From the NCBI GenBank assembly GCA_016720925.1, contig JADKJR010000009.1:62001-126000 (forward strand): a stretch of DNA of 64,000 bases. The letters run 5' to 3'. The notes under the pieces were generated by a model. That model did no database searches, was not told where the DNA came from, and saw nothing but the letters and a program-made list of their open reading frames with translations. This document shows, piece after piece, positions 15,439-24,190 of the stretch. The stretch is from Betaproteobacteria bacterium (GTDB taxonomy: Bacteria > Pseudomonadota > Gammaproteobacteria > Burkholderiales > Usitatibacteraceae). The stretch's first letter is position 1. Each line of letters starts with the position of its first letter. Made by a program: the position numbers and the translations under genes.

Positions 15439-17943
15439 ATGACCAGCGCGATACTTGGCAGGAAGAAAATAATTACCTTGAGTTGCGTTTTCCTTGGCGC
15501 GATGAACGCCACGAACGCGGCCTACGCAGCGGATGCGATATCTGCGGCAGATGCGGTATCCGCTGCCGCCGCGGCGGATGCCGGCAAAAGCAGCGCGGAA
15601 CAGCGGTTGGAAGAAATGGTCGTCAAGGGCGAGCGGCCCGGGGTGCCCGCCAATGTGCCTTCCACCACCGCGGGCGTGACGGCACAGCAGATCGAGGAAA
15701 AGATCAATACGGTGACCTCGGCGGGCGCACTGCAGTATTTGCCCAGCGTGCATGTGCGGGAGCGCTACGTCGGCGATGTGAACGGCGTATTGGTGATGCG
15801 CGTGAACTCCTCGGTATCGAGCGCGCAAACAACGGTGTATGCCGATGGCTTGTTGCTCTCCAATTTCCTCAACAACAGTTTTTCCACCGCGCCGCGCTGG
15901 GGCATGGTGTCACCGAATGAAATCGAGCGCATCGATGTGATGTATGGTCCGTTCTCGGCACTTTATCCGGGCAACTCTGCGGGCGGGGTGGTGAGCATGA
16001 CCACGCGCATGCCACGCAAGTTTGAAGCGCAGGTGAAGCTCGATGTGTTCGGTCAGCGCTTCAAGGAGTATGCGACAGACGACAAATTTGTCGGCGGGCA
16101 CATCGCCGCTTCGCTGGGTAACAAAATAGGTAATTGGTCGTGGTGGTTGAATGCCGATCACCTGGATAACGAGGGGCACCCACAAACTTTTGTCGCGGCA
16201 GCGCCGAAAGCCGCCGCGACCCTGCCGGCCGCGATCATCACGCCGGGCGCGACACAAAATACGACCATCGTCACCGGCGCGCTCAATGACATCGATACGG
16301 GAAATCTGCCGCGGGTGACCACCGCCTCGTCGGGTGCGGACCGCAGCGTGCAAGACAACGGAAAAATCAAGATCGCTTACGAGATTACGCCCCAGGTACG
16401 CGCCAGCTACACCCTGGGTATCTGGCAAAACACGTCCGATAAAAAGGGCGAAAGTTATCTGCGCGATTCGGCCGGAAATGTCATCTACGGCACGCGAGCG
16501 GTCACCGGCCCATACCGGTATCTTCGCTTCAATGGCGTGGATTACACCGTCACGGCGCCGCCGACCAGTCGCGCGGAAAGTGTACATTTCATGCATGGAC
16601 TGTCGCTAAAATCAGAAGCGGGCGGGATGTGGGATTGGGAAGTGATCGCCAGTTTGTTCCGGCAGAATAGGGAGCAGACACGCACCTCCGGCGCCACGTC
16701 CGGCACCACGTCCAGCGAGGATTCGTTGCTGGCCGGCACGTTCACGCAAGCCGATGGGACTGGCTGGCGCAATATTGACATGCGGGGAGATTGGCGGCCG
16801 GGCGGCGATCGAGACAGCCTGCACCAGGTTAGTTTCGGCGCGCATGCCGACAGTTACAAATTGAAAACGGACACGTTCAACCTAGCCGCGGGAAGCTGGC
16901 TGACCAGTCCGATCACGGGTGCGCCGACGGCGACCTCACGGGGAAAAACCGAAACGCACGCGCTGTACGCGCAGGATGTCGTGCAACTTGATCCCGCACT
17001 GAAATTGGTCGCCGGGGTCCGGCTGGAAAGCTGGAAAGCCTCACAAGGCAGCAACAACACGGTGACTTACCCCGAGAGCACCAAGAACGCTGTTTCGCCG
17101 AAATTGTCACTCTCTTATCAGGCCGGGCAGGATCTGGCGCTACGCGGTTCTTACGGCCTGGGGACGCGCTTCCCGACGGTCAGCGAGTTGTTCGCCAATC
17201 TCACGATTCGAAATGCGGCCGGTGTTACGTTGACCAACTTTGCCACGCTGCCGCCGCCGTATAACACGGTCCGGAACGATGCGAATCTCCAACCGGAATC
17301 GGTCAACTCCTGGGATCTGACTGCGGAGAAGCTGTTTCCCAAGGGTGTCGTGCGCGCGTCGTTTTTTGGCGAAGAGAAACGCGACGCGCTGATCAGCCAG
17401 ACGGACATTACAACCTTGCCGAGTCTGGATTCTGCGTTGACGGGCTACACGATTTCCAGCATTCAGAACGTCGACAAAGTGCGTACCTATGGCATTGAAG
17501 CGGCACTGGAACTGAATGACTGGTGGATACAAGGCTTCGATTTTGCTGGCAGCGTGACGTATACGCATTCGAAAATCACCGCAAACGCGAAGCTCCCAGG
17601 TTTGGTCGGCACCGATCAGCCGCGTATCCCGGATTGGCGCGCCACACTGGTGTCCACGTATCGTGCATCGGACCAACTGTCGCTCAGCCTGAGCTATCGC
17701 TTCAGCGGTCGTCAGCATAACGGCCTCTTCAATACCGCGACCAATCAATACAATGATCCGAATCCGGATGTGTATGGCGCGGTCAGTCACTACAGCGTGT
17801 TCGACGCCAAGGCAAATTACCGGCTGACGAAGCAATGGGCGGTATCGCTGGGCATCAACAATCTCGGCAGTTTCAAGTACTACGTCAATCCGAATCCCTA
17901 CCCGCAACGCACTTATTATGCGGGTGTGAAATATGACTATTGA
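15439..17943 (+). CDS. TonB-dependent receptor of a copper-uptake operon
   Basis: An 834-residue outer-membrane receptor. A signal peptide is followed by an unusual Ala/Asp-rich stretch, a TonB-box-like EEMVVKGERP, a plug with IDVMYGPFSALYPGNSAGG, and a barrel ending in YYAGVKYDY. The ATG at 15439 has AAGGAG 8 nt upstream. No OprC-type CPNHMDPP motif is present, so the substrate may be a copper chelate rather than the free ion. It is followed within 7 bp by the BNR gene and then by thioredoxin-fold and PCuAC genes, which makes copper import the likely role. Confidence 0.88.
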   Translation: MTSAILGRKKIITLSCVFLGAMNATNAAYAADAISAADAVSAAAAADAGKSSAEQRLEEMVVKGERPGVPANVPSTTAGVTAQQIEEKINTVTSAGALQYLPSVHVRERYVGDVNGVLVMRVNSSVSSAQTTVYADGLLLSNFLNNSFSTAPRWGMVSPNEIERIDVMYGPFSALYPGNSAGGVVSMTTRMPRKFEAQVKLDVFGQRFKEYATDDKFVGGHIAASLGNKIGNWSWWLNADHLDNEGHPQTFVAAAPKAAATLPAAIITPGATQNTTIVTGALNDIDTGNLPRVTTASSGADRSVQDNGKIKIAYEITPQVRASYTLGIWQNTSDKKGESYLRDSAGNVIYGTRAVTGPYRYLRFNGVDYTVTAPPTSRAESVHFMHGLSLKSEAGGMWDWEVIASLFRQNREQTRTSGATSGTTSSEDSLLAGTFTQADGTGWRNIDMRGDWRPGGDRDSLHQVSFGAHADSYKLKTDTFNLAAGSWLTSPITGAPTATSRGKTETHALYAQDVVQLDPALKLVAGVRLESWKASQGSNNTVTYPESTKNAVSPKLSLSYQAGQDLALRGSYGLGTRFPTVSELFANLTIRNAAGVTLTNFATLPPPYNTVRNDANLQPESVNSWDLTAEKLFPKGVVRASFFGEEKRDALISQTDITTLPSLDSALTGYTISSIQNVDKVRTYGIEAALELNDWWIQGFDFAGSVTYTHSKITANAKLPGLVGTDQPRIPDWRATLVSTYRASDQLSLSLSYRFSGRQHNGLFNTATNQYNDPNPDVYGAVSHYSVFDAKANYRLTKQWAVSLGINNLGSFKYYVNPNPYPQRTYYAGVKYDY

Positions 17944-17950
17944 GGATGCC

Positions 17951-19183
17951 ATGCGAATTTGCAGACGTTTGATGATGTGTTGCATCGGCATGCTTGCCTG
18001 CGCCAGTTTGACGGCGACGGCCCAGGAGAAGGCGCGCCCGATGGGTGGGATGAAGGCGGCGGGAAAGCCCCGTGCGGCATTGGCGCTTGGCGCCGCCTTC
18101 GCGCCGGATGGAAAGCTCTGGGTGTCCGGCCTCGATGAGGATGCTCACCTGTTCATTCAGTCGAGCGCGGATTCTGGCGCCACCTGGAACCCGCGCCAAA
18201 TCCTGGAGACCGAGGGCGATGCCATCTCGGCAGATGGCGAGAATCGCCCCAAGATTGCCTTTGGGTCGGGACGCGCCGATGGCGTGGTGGTGATTGCTTA
18301 TACCAAGCCGCTCGCCAAACCGTTCACCGGCGATATTCGCATGCTCCGCTCCGGCGACGGTGGCAAGACTTTCTCCCCCCCATTCACGGTGCACGATGAC
18401 CGGCAGCAAATTACGCATCGTTTCGAATCGATTGCGTTCGACCGCAAGGCCGATCTGTATGTCACTTGGGTGGACAAACGCGATCTCGAAGCGGCGCCAG
18501 CCCGCGAAAGCGGCGGAAAGCGATCGTCGTATCAGGGCGCGGCGATTTACGGCAAGGTGTCGAAAGATGGCGGAAAGACCTTTGGCGCCGATCTCAAGCT
18601 GGCCGATCATTCGTGCGAGTGTTGCCGCATTGCCATGGTTGATTCCCCGCAATCCGGCATGGTGGCGATGTGGCGGCACGTTTTTGAAGGCAGTATCCGC
18701 GATCACGGCTTTGCCTCATTGTCCGATCTCGGCGGCAACCACCCGCCCGCCCGCGCGACCGAAGACGGCTGGGTGCTGGCGGGATGCCCGCATCACGGGC
18801 CCGGCCTGGCCAACGCCTCGCCCGCCGGTTTCCACTCGGTATGGTTCGGCTTGAAGGACGGGAAATCCGCCGTACGATATGGCCGGCTGTCTGAAAAAGG
18901 CCTGCCGGTCGGGAAGGTCCGTGAACTACCGGACGACAAGGCCGAGCATGCGGATGTGGTCGCTAACGGTAAATCGGTTGCCATCGCCTGGCGCAGCTTC
19001 GACGGTGAGCGTACAAATCTGCGCGCATGGGTTTCAACGGACGATGGCGTAACATTCACGCAGAGAGAGCTCGCCGCGACGACGGAAGACAACGATCATC
19101 CGCGCATGCTCACCCACGGCGGGAACGCTTACGCGGTTTGGCGAACAAACAAGGCCATCAATGTTTACAAGATTTCGTTCTGA
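17951..19183 (+). CDS. Exported BNR-repeat (sialidase-fold) protein with CECC motif
   Basis: A 410-residue protein with a signal peptide (MRICRRL to TATAQ) and a sialidase-like propeller. Asp-box-type motifs SADSGATWNPRQ, SGDGGKTFS, SKDGGKTFG and STDDGVTFTQ are spaced through the chain. Catalytic residues of true sialidases are not evident. The motif HSCECCRIAM at about residue 223 and CPHHGPG later look like copper ligands. TGAGGA precedes the ATG at 17951. Given its place between a TonB receptor and PCuAC, it is more likely a periplasmic copper-binding propeller than a glycosidase (inference). Confidence 0.8.
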   Translation: MRICRRLMMCCIGMLACASLTATAQEKARPMGGMKAAGKPRAALALGAAFAPDGKLWVSGLDEDAHLFIQSSADSGATWNPRQILETEGDAISADGENRPKIAFGSGRADGVVVIAYTKPLAKPFTGDIRMLRSGDGGKTFSPPFTVHDDRQQITHRFESIAFDRKADLYVTWVDKRDLEAAPARESGGKRSSYQGAAIYGKVSKDGGKTFGADLKLADHSCECCRIAMVDSPQSGMVAMWRHVFEGSIRDHGFASLSDLGGNHPPARATEDGWVLAGCPHHGPGLANASPAGFHSVWFGLKDGKSAVRYGRLSEKGLPVGKVRELPDDKAEHADVVANGKSVAIAWRSFDGERTNLRAWVSTDDGVTFTQRELAATTEDNDHPRMLTHGGNAYAVWRTNKAINVYKISF

Positions 19184-19643
19184 CGTCACCGCCATCGTGG
19201 TGGCGGCATGTTTGCCGTGCGTGTCACTTGGCGCGCCGAATGTCGTCAAGCATTTCGACAAGGCAACCTGGGCGCAGATGACCACATCGCTTTCCAAGCC
19301 CAGCGTCGTGGTCTTTACCACCACCGATTGTTCATTCTGCCCGGCGGTGATCGATGCGCTGGCACGTGAACTTCACCCGAAAGGCAAGTCGCGCGCGAAA
19401 TTGATCGTCGTCGTGATGGATGGCGCGGGGCAGGCTGATACGCTGCCGGAAAATCCACACTACCGGCGCGCCGACGACTTGTATGCCTTCAGCGGACAGG
19501 ACCTCGCCCTGCGTTATTCGGTCAATCCCGATTGGCGCGGACTCACGCCCTATGTCGCACTGATTCCCAGGAAGGGCGCACCCCGTTTCGTCACGGGTCC
19601 GCCATCGACAGCAGACCTGGATGCGCTGCTCGCCTCCCGATAG
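19161..19643 (+). CDS. Exported thioredoxin-fold protein (CSFC)
   Basis: A 160-residue protein with a signal peptide and a thioredoxin-like core: VVVFTTTDCSFCPAVIDAL holds the CXXC redox motif and GLTPYVALIPRKG holds the cis-Pro loop. It overlaps the BNR gene by 23 bp. In copper operons such proteins reduce cysteines or deliver electrons for Cu(II)-to-Cu(I) conversion. The exact partner is unknown, with the PCuAC chaperone or the CECC protein as natural candidates. Confidence 0.78.
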   Translation: MFTRFRSDVTAIVVAACLPCVSLGAPNVVKHFDKATWAQMTTSLSKPSVVVFTTTDCSFCPAVIDALARELHPKGKSRAKLIVVVMDGAGQADTLPENPHYRRADDLYAFSGQDLALRYSVNPDWRGLTPYVALIPRKGAPRFVTGPPSTADLDALLASR

Positions 19644-19690
19644 ATTTTCCCAATGCAGTATCTCAATCTTTACCTCATCAAGGACTCATC

Positions 19691-20134
19691 ATGAAAAAAA
19701 TCGCTTTGCTCATTGCTCTTTCGTTCTCGCTCGCCGCCCAAGCAGAGGTGAAGGTCGATCAACCCTGGGTGCGCGGCACCATTGCGGCGCAAAAATCAAC
19801 CGGCGCGTTCATGACGCTCACCAGTGACAAGCCCGTCAGCCTCGTTTCCGCCGCATCGCCCGCCGCGAAGATTGTCGAGATCCACGAAATGAAGATTGAG
19901 AACAACGTGATGAAGATGAAAGCGATGCCAAAGCTCGACATCGTTCCCGGCAAGCCGACTGAACTGAAGCCGGGCAGCTATCACGTCATGCTGATCGAGT
20001 TGGTGAAGCCGTTGAGCAAGGGGGACTCCGTTCCGCTGACGCTGGAATTCAAGGATGCCGATGGCAAATCCAGCAAACAGGAAGTCAAGGCGGAAGTGCG
20101 TGATTTGACGTCGGGACCCGCCGCGCACAAGTGA
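19691..20134 (+). CDS. PCu(A)C-type periplasmic copper chaperone
   Basis: A 147-residue protein with a Sec signal peptide (MKKIALLIALSFSLAAQA) and the PCuAC motif: HEMKIENNVMKMKAM followed by SYHVMLIEL, whose His and Met residues bind Cu(I). These proteins receive periplasmic copper and pass it to cytochrome oxidase or other acceptors. It is the last gene of the receptor operon, 47 bp after the thioredoxin-fold gene, and is followed directly by a perfect palindromic terminator-like repeat. Confidence 0.92.
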   Translation: MKKIALLIALSFSLAAQAEVKVDQPWVRGTIAAQKSTGAFMTLTSDKPVSLVSAASPAAKIVEIHEMKIENNVMKMKAMPKLDIVPGKPTELKPGSYHVMLIELVKPLSKGDSVPLTLEFKDADGKSSKQEVKAEVRDLTSGPAAHK

Positions 20135-20156
20135 CGTGCGCTTCGCCAACAATTAG

Positions 20157-20220
20157 AACTCAAGCACTGGCGCGGCTTTCCCGGCAATAGTCCGCTAGAA
20201 GCCGCGCCAGTGCTTGAGTT
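20157..20220. repeat. Palindromic intergenic repeat, copy 4 (perfect symmetric form)
   Basis: A perfect 22-bp inverted repeat, 20157-20178 with 20199-20220 (core CAAGCACTGGCGCGGCTT), loop of 20 nt. It lies between the convergent PCuAC and HD-GYP genes and could terminate transcription from both sides. It is the best-preserved member of the family. Confidence 0.85.
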
Positions 20221-20263
20221 TGCTTCCGCCGTTTGGAACAGTCGGGGCGCTGACTTTTCCGCT

Positions 20264-21520
20264 TCACGCTTCCGCAAAAACGTGGCGCCTTACCATTTCT
20301 TCCATCAGGAATCTCATTTCGTTTTCCTGCAAGCCGGATGTTTGTGCATGCAGTTCGCGCACGATGCCCAGAAAACGCTCCAGCACAGCCGGCTCAAAGT
20401 GATTGCCGCGTCCCTGTTCGAGAATTTGTATGGATTCGTCCAGTGACAATGGCGCCTTATACGGGCGCCGCGAGGTAAGCGCGTCGAACACGTCGGCAAT
20501 GGCAAATATTCGTGCCGCCAACGGGATTGCATCGCCCGACAAGCCCGCCGGATAGCCCGATCCATCCCACTTTTCGTGGTGGCACGAAACCACGTCGCGG
20601 GCGCCATCGAGCCAGCCCGCGCCACTAACGATTTCCTCGCCCAGCGGCACGTGGGACCGCATGATGTTCATCTCTTCTGGTGTGAGTCGACCGGGCTTGA
20701 GGAGAATGGCATCCGGTATGCCGATCTTTCCCGCGTCGTGCAAAAAGCTGCCGGCAATCAGCGACTGCATGCGGGCGCCGGACAAACCGAGCGCTTCGCC
20801 GAGCTTGGCCGCAATCCACGTAACGCGAAAGTTATGCGCCCCGGTGTCGGAGTCGCGCTTGGCGATGGCCCGCCCGAGTGCTTCCATCATCGCGATATGC
20901 GATTCAAGAATCTCCCTGGTCTTGCGTGCATTTTCGGCGAGCAGGCGCACCACAATCGGGTATAGCGCGCCCCCGCAAAATAGTGAAGCCAGACATACCA
21001 TCAACGCCGCGATCAGCGCATCATGCAGGATTTGCTGGTGCTGCCAATCGGGGATGATGCGGACACCCTCGAAAAAACCATTTGGTGCGCCTTTGTCGTT
21101 ACGTAGCGGAACGAACACCCGCACCGCCCACAACCCTTCATTCACTTGAAGGCTCTCGTAAAAAGATTTTTGGTAGTTGGGCCGTCCGTGTTTGGGCAGC
21201 GAAGGCTCTACTTGCTTGCCCAGCGCTGTCAATTTTTCGGCCAATTTTTCGCCGGACTGATTGTAAATTTCGGCGATTTCAAATATGCCGCCGACCAGCA
21301 CCGTCGCTGCTTCCGCCGCGCTCTCCTCGGGTTTCTGCAAGGCCTTTTGGTTGTTGCCGTGATGCGCGATCACGCGCCTCGATTCTTCGCCGGCAAATGC
21401 GACCAGTTGCTCCTCGGCATTTTCCCTCGCGATATACCAGGCGACTGGACTAGCCACCGCGGCCATGACCACGCTGACCATTGCGATGCGAACCGCGATA
21501 TCTTGCTTCGAAAATGCCAT
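20264..21520 (-). CDS. Membrane-bound HD-GYP domain protein (probable c-di-GMP phosphodiesterase)
   Basis: A 418-residue protein. TM1 is at about residues 10-30, a periplasmic sensor region follows to about 165 and TM2 is near 170-195. The C-terminal HD-GYP domain holds HDAGKIGIPDAIL, CHHEKWDGSGYPAGL and IADVFDALTSRRPYK. All metal-binding His/Asp residues and the GYP motif are present, so hydrolysis of cyclic-di-GMP is likely. The sensor domain (HHGNN, NEGLWAVRVFVPL) is of unknown ligand. It stands alone, convergent with the copper operon. Confidence 0.88.
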   Translation of the reverse strand: MAFSKQDIAVRIAMVSVVMAAVASPVAWYIARENAEEQLVAFAGEESRRVIAHHGNNQKALQKPEESAAEAATVLVGGIFEIAEIYNQSGEKLAEKLTALGKQVEPSLPKHGRPNYQKSFYESLQVNEGLWAVRVFVPLRNDKGAPNGFFEGVRIIPDWQHQQILHDALIAALMVCLASLFCGGALYPIVVRLLAENARKTREILESHIAMMEALGRAIAKRDSDTGAHNFRVTWIAAKLGEALGLSGARMQSLIAGSFLHDAGKIGIPDAILLKPGRLTPEEMNIMRSHVPLGEEIVSGAGWLDGARDVVSCHHEKWDGSGYPAGLSGDAIPLAARIFAIADVFDALTSRRPYKAPLSLDESIQILEQGRGNHFEPAVLERFLGIVRELHAQTSGLQENEMRFLMEEMVRRHVFAEA

Positions 21521-21656
21521 AGACCGGTTGGTTTATTGGGGACTAATTCAGCACGGCGCCTGAATCACGAAAACAGGATTCATCATGATACGTCAGCCGG
21601 TCCGGCCCCGGCGGCAATTGACCGGCGATCCTCGCGCCGCCCGTGTGTGCCGTCGC

Positions 21657-22169
21657 CTAGTCGCCCGCTGGAGCCAGGCTTAGTGCCATGGCGCACGCCG
21701 ACGCGGGACATGCGCCGCGAAATTCCTCGGAGCGGCGAATGGCGTCCGGCAGGTTTTCGCGCGCGACGGGCTTGAAGCCGAATCGCGGAAAATACCCTTC
21801 GCCAGTCGTGGTAAGCAATACCAGTTGCCGGATGCCAAGGTTTTTGGCAAGCGCAATCGCGCGAGCGCACAGTGCGGCCCCAAGGCCTTGGTTGCGGTTG
21901 GGCACATCGACTGCACATGAACGCAACAATGCGGTATCACCATACGGTTCGATGCCTGCGCAGGCCACAATGCGTCCTGCCACTGTCGCAACCATGAAAG
22001 TTCCAAGGTGTTCCCCGGCACCGGCCAGCGGCAGGTCGCAGGATTGCAGCAGCGCGCGAACGGCCGGCCAGTCCGCGGTCGTGGCGGGCCGATAGGCGAT
22101 CAAACCTCTCGTGTTGATATCAGATTGATTTTGCACCTTGACCGGCCTCGTACCACGGCTTCGACGCAT
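21657..22169 (-). CDS. arsN2: ArsN2-type GNAT acetyltransferase
   Basis: A GNAT-fold protein of up to 170 residues, with acetyl-CoA-binding SCAVDVPNRNQGLGAALCARAI and the LLTTTGEGYFPRFGFKPV segment typical of the arsenic-linked ArsN2 family, which acetylates organoarsenicals or supports arsenite resistance. It is the last gene of the arsenic operon and overlaps the end of acr3 by 50 bp if the ATG at 22169 is used. A GTG at 22136 or a TTG at 22103 would shorten the overlap; the start is uncertain. Confidence 0.8.
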   Translation of the reverse strand: MRRSRGTRPVKVQNQSDINTRGLIAYRPATTADWPAVRALLQSCDLPLAGAGEHLGTFMVATVAGRIVACAGIEPYGDTALLRSCAVDVPNRNQGLGAALCARAIALAKNLGIRQLVLLTTTGEGYFPRFGFKPVARENLPDAIRRSEEFRGACPASACAMALSLAPAGD

Positions 22170-23187
22170 TCACCACTTTCACCACCAGCAACATGATCGG
22201 CACTTCGATCAGCACGCCCACCACGGTCGCCAGCGCGGCGCCGGACTCAAATCCGAACAGGCTGATCGCCGCTGCAACGGCAAGCTCGAAGAAATTTGAT
22301 GCGCCGATCAGCGCGGACGGACAGGCGACTGCGTGTGTCTCGCCCAGCTTGCGATTCAGCCAATAGGCCAGCGTGGAATTGAAGATCACCTGCAGGAGGA
22401 TCGGCACTGCCAGCAGCGCGATCACCAGCGGCTGCTTGAGAATCGCGTTGCCCTGAAAGGCGAACAGCAACACCAGCGTGGCCAGCAGCGCGGCAATCGA
22501 CCAAGGCTGGATGCGATGCAGCGCGCGATCGAGTACCTCCGCGCCGCGCGCGAGCAACATGCGCCGCACAACTTGCGCGATCAGCACCGGAATCACGATG
22601 TAGAGCACCACCGACGTCAGCAACGTCGCCCAGGGCACGGTGATGCTTGATACACCGAGCAGGAAGGCGACCAGCGGCGCAAAGGCAAACACCATGATGA
22701 GATCGTTGAGCGCCACCTGCGACAACGTGAAATACGGATCGCCGTTGGTGAGGCGGCTCCAGACAAACACCATTGCCGTGCACGGTGCCGCCGCCAGCAA
22801 TATCAGGCCAGCGATGTAACTATCGATCTGTTCGGCCGGCAGCATGGGCGCGAATAATTGGCGGATAAACAGCCACGCAAGGAAGGCCATCGAGAATGGT
22901 TTGACCAGCCAGTTCACCACCAGCGTCACACCGATGCCGCGCACATGCTCGCGGATCTGGCCGAGCGCGCCAAAGTCAATGCGGATCAGCATCGGGATGA
23001 TCATGATCCAGATGAGCAACCCGACCGGCAGGTTGACCCGCGCGATCTCAAGCGCTGCGATAGCCTGAAAAACCGCGGGAAGCGCCTGTCCCAGCAGGAT
23101 GCCAACCACGATGCACAGCGCCACCCACGCGGTCAGGTAGCGTTCAAAAAATTCAGCGGTGCCGGAGCCGCAGAGGACGCCGGACAA
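22120..23187 (-). CDS. acr3: ACR3-family arsenite efflux permease; N-terminal codons frameshifted
   Basis: An inner-membrane arsenite exporter with about ten membrane helices; the conserved AAAPCTAMVFVWSRLTNGDP motif holds the essential Cys. As it stands the frame can begin only at a weak TTG (23187). The frame from the ATG at 23210, which overlaps the arsC stop as ATGA, reads MSQVAPPVCPASSAAPAPLN and then runs into a six-T tract. One extra T there would join it to FFERYLTAWVALCIVVG, the usual Acr3 start. So the real start is probably 23210, with a one-base slip at 23146-23151 (error, mutation or slippage). Confidence 0.85.
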   Translation of the reverse strand: MSGVLCGSGTAEFFERYLTAWVALCIVVGILLGQALPAVFQAIAALEIARVNLPVGLLIWIMIIPMLIRIDFGALGQIREHVRGIGVTLVVNWLVKPFSMAFLAWLFIRQLFAPMLPAEQIDSYIAGLILLAAAPCTAMVFVWSRLTNGDPYFTLSQVALNDLIMVFAFAPLVAFLLGVSSITVPWATLLTSVVLYIVIPVLIAQVVRRMLLARGAEVLDRALHRIQPWSIAALLATLVLLFAFQGNAILKQPLVIALLAVPILLQVIFNSTLAYWLNRKLGETHAVACPSALIGASNFFELAVAAAISLFGFESGAALATVVGVLIEVPIMLLVVKVVNASKPWYEAGQGAKSI

Positions 23188-23206
23188 ACAGGTGGGGCAA
23201 CCTGGC

Positions 23207-23701
23207 TCATTGCGCGTGGATCCGCTTCAGCTCATTGGCCAGCGCAAGGTGCTCGAGTTTTTCCACCGGCAGATTGACCAGCAGCTCGATACGCCGTCGA
23301 ATGGCGTGAAACACTTGTTCAAACGCGTGGCGTTTTTCGGCGTCGCTGCCTTGGGTGTTGGACGGATCGGGAAATCCCCAATGCGCGGTCGCGGGATGTC
23401 CTGGCCAGACGGGACACACTTCACCCGCCGCGTCATCGCACACGGTGATGATGATGTCCATTCTCTGTGCACCGGGCTGGGCATACTCGTCCCATGATTT
23501 GCTGCGGACATTTTCGGTGAGGTAGCCGATGGTGCGGGCCATCTCGATCGCAAAAGGATTCACGCGTCCGCTTGGCATGCTGCCGGCGCTGAAGGCCTGG
23601 AAGCGTTCCCTCCCGATGGTATTCAGAAGCGCTTCCGCCATCACCGAACGCGCCGAATTGTGGGTGCACAGAAACAGCACATTGAAGAGGCGATCAGCCA
23701 T
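23207..23701 (-). CDS. arsC: Arsenate reductase (low-molecular-weight phosphatase type)
   Basis: A 164-residue enzyme with the P-loop LFLCTHNSARSVMAEALLN (CX5R) and the second-half motif TVCDDAAGEVCPVWPG followed by HWGFPDP, as in the ArsC family related to tyrosine phosphatases. It reduces arsenate to arsenite for export by Acr3. The ATG at 23701 overlaps the end of arsI by 8 bp. An upstream in-frame extension is covered by arsI and is not needed. Confidence 0.92.
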   Translation of the reverse strand: MADRLFNVLFLCTHNSARSVMAEALLNTIGRERFQAFSAGSMPSGRVNPFAIEMARTIGYLTENVRSKSWDEYAQPGAQRMDIIITVCDDAAGEVCPVWPGHPATAHWGFPDPSNTQGSDAEKRHAFEQVFHAIRRRIELLVNLPVEKLEHLALANELKRIHAQ

Positions 23702-24188
23702 TGCAGCATGCCTTTGCCGCCGTTTTTTCGACCGCAACCGGTGCGGGGCAGCATGAGGTGCCGCAACCGCTGCCTGCGGCGTTCTCCGCCCCTGCTGCAC
23801 CCTGGTGGCTTTGCTCACCATAAAAAGGAATGGCGTCAAGCGAATGAAAGCTTTCCCAGGCGATGCCGGATGGATCCTGCACCCAGTACTTGTCGGATTT
23901 GGCATAGCAGCAATTGGCGCCTCTTTCCTCGGTGATCGCGGCATCTGCCGTCTGCAGGCGCGCGTGGATTTCCTCGAGCTCTTCGCCGGAATCGGCTTGA
24001 AATCCCAGGTGGTTCAAGCCTGTTCCATTGGTGCGCGCGGAAATGGCGAAGTTGACGCGTGGATCGTCGAGCATCCATTTCGCGTAATCATTCTTCAATA
24101 CGGTCGGTTGCATGCCGAACATGGCGGAGTAAAAGCGTGCGCTTTGTTCGAGATCGCTCACGGCAACATGTACGTGAAAACGTTTCAT
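23694..24188 (-). CDS. arsI: ArsI/CadI-family VOC protein with cysteine-rich tail
   Basis: A 164-residue glyoxalase-fold protein. RFHVHVAVSDLEQSARFYS opens the VOC domain, and the vicinal cysteine pair in GANCCYAKSDKYWVQDPSG matches ArsI C-As lyases, which split methylarsenite. The last 35 residues carry extra cysteines (SGCGTSCCP, ACCNG) beyond the usual core and may bind As or another metal. AAGGAAATAATC gives the RBS. It starts 2 bp after arsR ends and overlaps arsC. Confidence 0.88.
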   Translation of the reverse strand: MKRFHVHVAVSDLEQSARFYSAMFGMQPTVLKNDYAKWMLDDPRVNFAISARTNGTGLNHLGFQADSGEELEEIHARLQTADAAITEERGANCCYAKSDKYWVQDPSGIAWESFHSLDAIPFYGEQSHQGAAGAENAAGSGCGTSCCPAPVAVEKTAAKACCNG

Positions 24189-24190
24189 GA

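Noticed and set aside
17951..19183. Functional exo-sialidase
   Set aside because: The Asp-box propeller is present but the active-site arginine triad and acid/base pattern are not evident, and all neighbours are copper-related.
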